Shown piece after piece: positions 56,584-64,000 of a stretch of DNA of 64,000 bases. The position numbers were made by a program, and so were the translations under genes. This DNA is from Chondrosia reniformis (taxonomy: Eukaryota; Porifera; Demospongiae; Chondrillida; Chondrillidae), in the NCBI GenBank assembly GCA_947172415.1, contig OX359191.1:5208001-5272000 (forward strand). The letters run 5' to 3'. The notes under the pieces were generated by a model. The model made no database searches. It saw only the letters and a program-made list of their open reading frames with translations, and was not told where the DNA came from. The number at the start of each line of letters is the position of its first letter. Positions within the stretch are counted from its first letter, which is position 1.

Positions 56584-56610
56584 TTTTGGCGCCAAAATAG
56601 TGTATATAAG
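56584..56610 (+). promoter_or_regulatory. E2F-like palindrome and TATA box
   Basis: TTTTGGCGCCAAAA (56584-56597) is a perfect palindrome with an E2F-like core. TATATAAG follows at 56603-56610. A start about 30 bases downstream would put the hammerhead-like fold at 56678-56723 inside the leader of the next unit. Confidence 0.5.
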
Positions 56611-56677
56611 GCCCCTAGATTTAGCATAAATAAGGATTCACAGAAGATCAAGATAAAGAAAAAGACAAAGACTCCAA

Positions 56678-56723
56678 GGATCAGTGATGAAGGGTGGAAT
56701 TCCCAGAAATGGCTGTCTGACCC
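56678..56723 (+). ncRNA. Hammerhead-like ribozyme, one core base changed
   Basis: Stem I GGATCA (56678-56683) pairs with TGACCC (56718-56723) with one mismatch. The core reads GTGATGA (56684-56690), so the expected first C is G. Stem II is GGG/CCC (56692-56694 with 56702-56704), closed by an A-A mismatch. GAAA is at 56706-56709. A minimal stem III follows (T.G around GGCT), then GTC (56715-56717), the preferred cleavage triplet. Predicted cleavage is between 56717 and 56718, precisely where the 154-bp module starts. The C-to-G change would weaken or abolish activity in this copy. Confidence 0.55.
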
Positions 56724-56889
56724 AGTGGAGAAGAAGATGAAAGAAGGGAAAAGAAGGAAAGAAGGGAAAAGAAGGAAGAAAAGACTCCTGTATCTTCATC
56801 TAAAGCTCTCTTCAGGTTTAGTTCCCCAATAGGCTTTTTTACAGAATAGGCATATAACAAGTAGAAAAATGGTATCTTAGATTTTTCAT
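56718..56889 (+). repeat. 154-bp module, copy c
   Basis: It starts TGACCCAGTGGAG and ends ATTTTTCAT. An internal duplication of GAAGGGAAAAGAAGGAA makes it longer than copies a and b. Confidence 0.85.
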
Positions 56890-56976
56890 GAGTTCTAATT
56901 TGTTTAAATCTTCTTCTTGGATGTTCGCTCTAAAACAAAGTGAGGAATTATGGGTTAATTATAGGCTCACTTTTTA

Positions 56977-57189
56977 GCCGCCATTTTGTTTACGGCTGCT
57001 ATGTGCACATGTCCTACCTGCCAATGGATTCCCTCAGAAGAGCCGCTGCAGCAAGCAGAGGAGTCAGATGAAGACTCTGACAACTCGCAAGATACAAATA
57101 ACAAATCCACAAGCATCTCCACCGGTGACAACGCAACCGAATCTACACATAATTCACTTGTAGATATAACAACGTACATATTATCATAA
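56977..57189 (+). other. Possible short ORF beside a YY1-like motif
   Basis: GCCGCCATTTTG at 56977-56988 is a YY1-like site in reverse. An ORF at 56986-57189 (67 residues, CTCPTCQW then an acidic Ser/Asn/Thr-rich tail) has no family I recognise. It could be chance. Confidence 0.25.
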
Positions 57190-57734
57190 AACTGCCTCAT
57201 AACACCATACAGTCTCTCTTGTATGTATGTGTTATAACTTCGTTGTAATATATTGCATGGCTGTATTACTGCAAATTTAAATACTACTCACTATGTGTTA
57301 CCTAGGAATTTATTTTAAATAAAATCAGCTAAAGTAATCGAATCGTCATGAGTTGCCTGTTGCTGATTTCCCTCTTAATTTTCTTTAGCTGCATTTGTAT
57401 GTATATACAGTCAACGCCTCGAACACTTAAATCCCAACATAATTGTTCATTATAAAAGAAGGTCTGTATGACCAAACACACTTTATTGGTATATAACTAT
57501 ACAAATAAACTACTCATCAGTGTAGTAAGAATACAGTAAACAGCTGTAGAATGCTTACAAAATATATTAATAATACTCTGGGTAGACTTTATAATTGAAA
57601 ATTCGTCACAAATACCCTTCTCCATCCCACCTTTATTCACTTCCGTTTAAGATTGATAAATAAAGCAGTTTTTGGCTTCACACATATATAATTATAAGTT
57701 AACACATTTGTTATAATATAAGTTTGTTTGTTAT

Positions 57735-57930
57735 CAGAGGGTACGGTAGTACTCTCTAAGTAGGAGTGGCTGAAAAAAATGGTCGCCCAATCCAAAGTAT
57801 TAACAAGCAACACCTCCTGAATCACCAAGGAAGCGATTTTCTGTTATTTACAGCCTTCAATGCACACTTTTCTAAATGCTAAAACATGTTTTGATGCTCT
57901 ACACACTCTACCGCATTCAAAAAGTGGCTG
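57735..57930 (+). repeat. Interspersed repeat, copy related to 10165-10340
   Basis: ACTCTCTAAGTAGGAGTGGC and the following sequence resemble the stretch at 10165-10340, with many differences. Confidence 0.5.
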
Positions 57931-58341
57931 ACCAGGAATAGGCTCATTTCCAAATTCATTTTTCTTCTTTTATTGAATGGACTAGCGCTAATATGCAAAG
58001 TTCTGCCGGCACATACAAGTCAAAAATTGTCATAAATATTTCTTAAGTAGGTCCTAAATCTGAATGTGCTCTACAAGAAACATGTTAATTGTAAAAAACG
58101 AAAATTGAGGTCTTCTCGGTTGCCATTTTTAATCAAGAGATCTTGCTTTTCAGCATATTTCTCTTGTCTAAGACGTTATTTCGAGATTTTCCCAAAGAAA
58201 ACTTTCAAATTAATTTAAAAAAAAGTAAAATCAAGAAGAAAAAAGGCGAAATACAAGTAAATAATGAACAGTTTCAAAAATGATGTTAAATAAGAATGTC
58301 AGTGTTCACCAATACATCTGCAAAAGGTGTCAAAACAAGAC

Positions 58342-58535
58342 AATTGATTATATAATAAGACTAATTTACATGTATATTGAAATTTACGTAACTTAACCAT
58401 GCACTTCTGGGTTTGGGCACACCATTCCTACATCAGCTTGGTGCACCTAAATACAGAAGTGTAAGGTTAAGTTACTTACATTTCAGTATACATGCAACTT
58501 CTGTTTGATTAGCCTTATCATATATTTACTATCTT
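58342..58535. mobile_element. Hairpin MITE-like element
   Basis: The left arm (CATGTATATTGAAATTTACG...ACTTCTG, about 58371-58412) pairs imperfectly with the right arm (CAGAAGTGTAAGGTTAAGTT...CATG, about 58456-58497). A weaker match extends outward on both sides. The loop is about 43 bases. No ORF. Confidence 0.6.
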
Positions 58536-59589
58536 GGACATTGCAAAAGGATCTCCAAAATACAAGTAGGATACTCAGTTGGATACTATGAGTATGTAGG
58601 AATTATACAAGGTGGGACACTGGTAAGTATACACAATGGATTGATCCCTCAAAATTCAACATTGTATATGGCAGTATACAAGAGTCATGAATATCTTTAG
58701 GAAACTATGAATATTATTAGCTATGTCCCTATCATAACTGCTCTATATATATACATTGGCCAATGGCATGCCTTTTCCACTGTAAAAAGTACATTTTTAC
58801 AGCTGTAAAGACCGTAAATGTAACAGTAAACAGAACTTAGAAACCATCTTTAAGAATGCTTTAAAGATAGTTAAAATATCTTGAAGTCCATATGAATCTT
58901 AAATGTCCTTAAATGAATTTAAAGACATATTTACGGTTATCTTTAAGCTTCTTTAAAGGTATGTATATATATCTTTACTATATACATGTGATTCAAAATG
59001 ATGGATCATTTTTTATGTAACTGCGTACACATGTATAAATGTATAATTTAACTTATAGTATATACAATTTGCTCAATTGCTCAGTTGCTCAGTTATACCT
59101 CTGGATTAAATAGTATATACATGTATGTACATGTATATACAGAAATAGTACACTTAAAAATAGCTGCATGCTATATATACTAACTTATATAAGCATGATC
59201 AACATTGTTAAGCCAGTGCTGCATGTATGCACACGCAGGTAGAACATGTGCACTTCGCATACGAAAAGGGGTGTATTGTGGTTTTTAAAGAATTTGTTTA
59301 CATAACAGTGTCTAACAAATAAATGTGTAAGCTGGGCTGTGCAAGGTACATGACTTGATTGATCATTCTTTGTGACGGTATATGACGAGTTAAATATTTA
59401 ATACTGTGCAAACAAGTACGTGGTAGCCTCTTGTGTCTCCGACGATAAGTTTACTTGAACTGACGGCTTATAAACGCTTTGGTGATTGATCGACCCCCGA
59501 ATATCTGTCTGTGGTAAGCTGTCTTTATTAAGAACATTGTATAATTAAATTCATTCGCAATATTTAGGCGGCTTACTACGGCGGCTTTA

Positions 59590-62030
59590 AACAATGTCAT
59601 TTATGGAAATCGGAAAGATTGCTTTAGGGCCACAAGCTGATATGATCTACAATATAGTGGAAATAACTCCACCAGAGTCATCAGAAGCAAATTAAGAACA
59701 CGTAAAGAAAAGTTGGAAGACTTCGTAAGAGAGAATACAGACGAAACAAACTACAAGTACATCACAGAGATCCTGAACGAAGAGAAAAGAAAATATGCCA
59801 TGAAAATCAAGATGAAACACAAACAAAAGGTCGACAACCTTCTGGACGAAGTGACCATTAGACTACAGAGACGATAGGTTTAGATGAAGACAAGATAATA
59901 AAGAACCTAAGCCATAGATATCTCACCAGCGAAGAGAAAGGAGTGCTCGCCCTCGGCCTGAATTACGCCGTCACTCCAAAGACCATTCTGAAAATCGACA
60001 TTGTAGCTGCCGTGGAAAACGCAGCAAGATTTCTATCACCAGAAGCAGCAGCAGACTTCCGACTGGAAATGAAGAAAAGCTTGAAGAGAAGCGATCCACC
60101 CATCCCTAACTTGACTAGGAAACGGAGAGAAGTAATACAACAACTCAGTAAAGACGATTGTAATTATATTACCAGCCGACAAAGGGAATGTCACAGTAAT
60201 AATGGACAAAACTCAATACGAAGAAAAAATGACTCAACTGTTAGAAGACCAGAGTTACAAAGCTATCAAGAAGGACCCCACAGAGAAATTATAGAGAGAC
60301 CTAAATAAGAGATTATTCCAACTATTCACATCGGAGGAAATTGACAGACCAACAAACGACCGGTTGAGGAACAGCTACAACACTCCCCCCAGATATATGG
60401 TCTCCCAAAAGTCCACAACCCTGACACCACGCTGAGGCCAATTGTGTCTTGCATCGACTCAGTAACATACACACTGGCCAAGGAACTTACCAAGATCATC
60501 TCCCCCTTAACAGGAAAGTCACCATCCTTTGTGAAAGACTCCCATGACTTTGTCAAGAAGATTCACAACTTACACCTCCCGGAGAATTTCGTCATGGTGA
60601 GTTTTGATGTGACACAATTATTCACCAGGGTCCCAATTCAGGAGTTATTAGAGATAATCCAACATAAGATTGAGAACAACCTGGACATTCAATGCAGAAC
60701 AACCCTCTCCACCGACAGAAGCAAGGAACTTCTCCTTAGATGCCTAACAACAACATACTTCCAATGGAAAGACCTGTTCTATGAACAAAGGGAGGGAGCA
60801 GCCATGGGAAACCCATTCTCCCCCGTGATCGCCAACTTGTACATGGAACATTTTGAAGAAGATCGAAGCCCTGTCAACGGCATCAGTCAAGTCACACACT
60901 TGGCTCAGGTATGTGGACGACACTTCCGTTATCTGGAATGAAGGAGAAGAAGCACTGGAGAACTTCCACCAACATCTCAACAACCACAGACCCTTCACCA
61001 AGTTCATGAGAGAAATGGAAGAGGAACACTCACTAGCCTTCCTGGATGTCCGCATAAAGAAAGAAGGAGGAAAACTGACAACAACGATCTACAGAAAGAA
61101 GACGCACACAGACCGGTACATCAACTGTAGCTCCCACCACCATCCCAACACCAAGTCAGGAGTCATCAGCTGTCTGCGGGTGAGAGCACAACGTGTGTAT
61201 GATATGGACCAACTGAAACAGGAAGGCAACTCCTGGAAGATGCCTTCAAAAGGAATGGACACCCAGAGAGAATTATTAGGAGAGCCCTGTACCCAAAGGA
61301 ACAACCAGAACCACACGTGACCGAAGATTGAACACCACCACCTAGAACTGCCAACAAGAAGATTATAAGCCTCCCATACATCAAAGGAACCACAGAAAGA
61401 CTGGGGAAAATATGCCTCAAACACGGATTAAAACCTGTATTTAGACACAGTGACACGCTGAGAGAGATAATATCCCATCCAAAGAAGAATGTACACAAGC
61501 ACAGTAACAAAGGCGTCATCTATAGGATCCCATGTAAAGATTGTAGGGCGGTCTACATTGAAGAAACAGGAAGATTTCTAAGTGTGAGGATCAGAGAACA
61601 CCAACGCACAGTACAAAAGAGGGTCAAGTACAATGCCAACGCTGTCCACACGGAGATAATGGGACATACCATCAATTGGAAGGGTGTACACCATCTGGAC
61701 AGGGAACCAATTTTGAAGCTAAGGAAGATCAAGGAAAGCCTGCACATCAAACAAGAAAGGACTTACAACCTGGACCAAAGAGTCCCTATCCATCCAACAT
61801 GGGACTCCTTATTTGATATTACCTAACAATACTGTATTCATTCCACACATTCCATTGGTTGTTTTTTTCAATTATTTTTTTATAATTTCTTTCAATTATT
61901 TTTCAATTAATCAACAACCAATCACCATCCCATACAGTATTTAAACCCATTTTCAGCTTATTTTTGTATACCTGAAGAAGCCCGAGAAGGGTGAAACATT
62001 GTAGAGATTATTTTTGAAGTCAATTTGATC
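59590..62030 (+). mobile_element. Penelope-like retroelement (PLE-3) with C-terminal GIY-YIG
   Basis: Fragments from N to C: MSFMEIGKIALGPQADM at 59595; GVLALGLNYAVTPK (59938-59980); a damaged ADKG block near 60175; PQIYGLPKVHNPDTTLRPIV (60388-60445); RT at 60444-60941 (SFDVTQLFTRVP, EGAAMGNPFSPVIANLYMEH) continuing in another frame at 60853-61320 (WLRYVDDTSVIW with both Asp, IYRKKTHTDRYINC, HHHPNTKSG); C-terminal GIY-YIG at about 61508-61640 (GVIYRIPCKDC, VYIEETGRFL, RIREHQR); end at 61826. The Gly of YIG is Glu (YIE). The 3' end near 61973-62000 has CTGAAGA, a CCC/GGG stem and GAAAC, the usual PLE end motif. At least three frame breaks and in-frame stops make it inactive. Confidence 0.88.
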
Positions 62031-62674
62031 AAAGACGTGTGTTAAGAGTCCTAATAATTTACCAAATATGATATGATCTATTGGGTCCAATCCAAGGGCT
62101 TGCTTGCCAGCAGAAAGACCTGCTCTTGTGCACTGCCATGGCCATGACACAGTGGAGTGATGTCTCAGAAACATTCAGGTGTACATTTTAATTAATATTA
62201 ATTAAATTACTATATGAATAATATTAAAAACTAGGCAAAGTTTTGCCGTCTGAAATCTGTTTTCTTGGTCTTTTATAGTCCTACATGTATTGTAAAAACA
62301 TAACACTAACAAACAATTGAATGTATACATTAATTTGTTCTAGATGAAGGTGTCCTTTGGGTCAAAAATGCTCCACCCTTCTAATTAACTGGTGGGTGTT
62401 TGACATAGCCGTCACTACAGCAGCTGCCCAAATAAAAGTTGCTGAGAATACAGCATGTGCCACATATCAATGGTTTAGAGAGGTATACTCAACCAAGCTG
62501 TGTTCCAGCCAGATTCGACTTGAAGGGCCAGGGTGGAGGTTCAAATGGATGAATCTCTGTTTGCACATAAACCCTTTAATATAATTTAAAAAAACTTGTA
62601 AGATTATATCTATAACGTTGACTAAAATGAAGACATGAACCTGTACACTCCATTAACATTGTGTAAATTCTCTC

Positions 62675-63263
62675 AGTTCTATATTTAAGCAATGTGTAGG
62701 TATCCCTAATGGTACTGACTAAACCTCTGTAGTTGCTAATCTTTTTCTGTTTGCCTCTGAGTATGAGTTTGTGAAAGGACCACTTAAGGATAACATCACC
62801 CAAGCTATTAATTTTTCCAATACTTAGAGGTATATTGATAACCTTTTATGTTTTAACAACAAGGATATTAAACTGTCAATTAGCAACATTTACCCCAAAG
62901 AACTTATTCCAAAAAGACAAATACCAGCCCTAGAAAATCCCCCTTTTTATACTTAGATATAATCATTACTAGTAATCAATTAATCATTAAAGTATATGAT
63001 AAGCGAGAGGACTTTGACTTTGATATAGTAAATTCCCCCATTTAGATAGTAATATTCCTAATACCCCAGCCTTTGGTATCTTTATTTCACATCTAATTAG
63101 GTATTCCAGAATATGTTGTGACTTCTCCAGTTTTCTGGCTAAACGTTTGCAGTTATGCAGTAGGCTTATTAAGCAAGGTTAGCAATACTTTAAGCTAAAA
63201 TCAACCTTTAAAACCTTCCTATCCCGGCAGCCTCTAGTTAGAATCAAGTATAAGCAAAAAGTA
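62675..63263 (+). mobile_element. 3' fragment of a permuted (Naiad-like) PLE
   Basis: It matches 55745-56326 in the same orientation, from the motif B region (GIPNGTD then stop) through RYIDNLL, in which the second catalytic Asp is Asn, to RIKYKQKV. Both ends are truncated relative to the copy at 53364-56717. It is older or more damaged than that copy. Confidence 0.8.
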
Positions 63264-63547
63264 CATTTTGGGGATGAGAGGGCAGGTAACATTTTGTGTA
63301 TATCATATATATATAAAATGTGTAATGGAATGTAATAGAATATAGGATGATGCAAGTGCTAGCTATATACAAGGGTCGGATATCTATGCTACAATCATCT
63401 TGTACATTATTTTTGGAAATTTTGGAATTCAGAGTCGTGTTGACCAATAGATTAAGTTAAAGAATGAATGAACAGAATAGAATAGAATAGCACAAGAATA
63501 TGTAAATGTTAGAATTGCTATAAAATTAAGGGTAAATAATATATGAA

Positions 63548-63580
<33 letters not shown>
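63548..63580. repeat. TA microsatellite
   Basis: About 16 consecutive TA dinucleotides. Confidence 0.9.
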
Positions 63581-63583
<3 letters not shown>

Positions 63584-63691
63584 GATTATTTGATTGAATT
63601 GATTATATGTTTACCTGTGACAATCCTTAAGCAATTGTGCTACAAAAAAATATTATTGTAGTATAATAATCTGTATAGTTCTTGCCTACAG

Positions 63692-64000
63692 AGTATGCAG
63701 ATTATTCTTCAATTGCAATAACTTCGTCAAATTTATCAAGGAAGCAAGACCAAACCCAAGATGAAGCCAAAATTAAGATAACTGGATTGTTGTTACACTG
63801 AACCAATGCTCCCACTACCCTTGCCAGTACAGCAACATGCAGCAGCTGACCCGGAGCATTCCTATCCGACGCCAAATTTTCAAAAATATTACCAGTTCCC
63901 AGACCTTCCTTCAACTCAATCTAGGCCACCAAATGGTCTCTATCATCCACCAGCTCAACAAATGCAACATCTGTGTGCAAAGCAGCTATTTCGCCAGTGG
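63692..64000 (+). other. Possible exon running off the right edge
   Basis: After a TTGCCTACAG acceptor at about 63691, one frame reads EYADYSSIAITSSNLSRKQD up to a stop near 63798. From there another frame stays open to the window end, with a Pro/Gln-rich reading (EPMLPLPLPVQQH, LYHPPAQQMQHL). The family is unrecognised and the frame change may mean decay. Confidence 0.25.

Larger units (their letters stand above)
53364..56717 (+). mobile_element. Permuted Penelope-like element (Naiad-like), GIY-YIG before RT
   Basis: The element runs from the first base of repeat module copy b (53364) to the predicted hammerhead cleavage point (56717), followed by a second copy of the module. The coding order is Cys cluster, GIY-YIG, then RT, the reverse of ordinary PLEs. 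This order is known for the Naiad/Chlamys clade of PLEs. Frameshifts and stops make this copy inactive, although the RYIDD box is present. A related 3' fragment is at 62675-63263. Confidence 0.8.
57190..59590. other. Gene-poor stretch
   Basis: No recognisable protein. It contains the interspersed repeat at 57735-57930 and a hairpin element at 58342-58535. The rest is AT-rich with only short ORFs. Confidence 0.5.

Noticed and set aside
61970-62005. PLE-3 3' end as a hammerhead
   Set aside because: CTGAAGA, stem II and GAAAC are present, but the flanking bases that should form stem I (GTATAC and GAGATT) do not pair. The PLE-1 end near 290-330 and the PLE-2 ends have the same problem.
1-64000. 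tRNA, rRNA or snRNA genes
   Set aside because: I looked for tRNA A/B boxes and cloverleaf-like stretches and conserved rRNA words and saw none that were convincing. A tRNAscan-type search would settle it.

Overview
This is eukaryotic, intron-bearing, AT-rich DNA that is almost wholly transposon-derived. GT..AG introns of about 100-450 bp, YY1-like ATGGCGGC motifs, several Penelope-like retroelements (PLEs), LINEs with a restriction-like endonuclease, an RTE-type LINE, MITE-like hairpins and SAMD3-like exons point to an invertebrate metazoan. A sponge or other marine invertebrate is my guess and is not proven. I found no bacterial features, CRISPR array, rRNA or tRNA gene.

Layout. 1-3.7 kb: exons of a degraded SAMD3-like gene (minus strand) with a PLE in one intron. 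3.9-8.25 kb: a multi-exon copy (plus strand) of an unnamed repetitive protein family, carrying stops and frameshifts; a second fragment lies at 41.4-42.2 kb on the minus strand. 10.5-13.7, 20.3-24.7 and 28.8-37.1 kb: seven copies, all minus strand, of LINEs encoding zinc finger, reverse transcriptase (RT), CCHC and PD-(D/E)XK-like domains. Several are joined head to tail across short CT/GA tracts. 15-18.5 kb: a broken transposase-like gene split by a 485-bp MITE. 19.4-20.1 kb: a small CCCH zinc-finger ORF followed by a palindromic satellite. 13.7-14.6 and 24.9-28.7 kb: an inverted repeat pair; the second copy carries an RTE-type LINE with a clear 12-bp target-site duplication, and the first copy supplies the empty site.

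42.4-64 kb: a LINE-like remnant, a complete hammerhead ribozyme fold (44.33 kb), unassigned minus-strand exons, a PLE with C-terminal GIY-YIG inserted into a 27-bp minisatellite (47.3-50.2 kb), a PLE with the permuted order GIY-YIG then RT (53.4-56.7 kb), a third standard PLE (59.6-62 kb) and a fragment of the permuted type (62.7-63.3 kb).

The most interesting structure is at 56.58-56.89 kb. An E2F-like palindrome and a TATA box are followed by a hammerhead-like fold. Its predicted cleavage point falls exactly where a 154-bp repeat begins, and two other copies of that repeat (10,624 and 53,364) start at the same base. This fits an element whose RNA 5' end is made by self-cleavage. No element here looks intact: nearly all coding regions carry stops, frameshifts or deletions.
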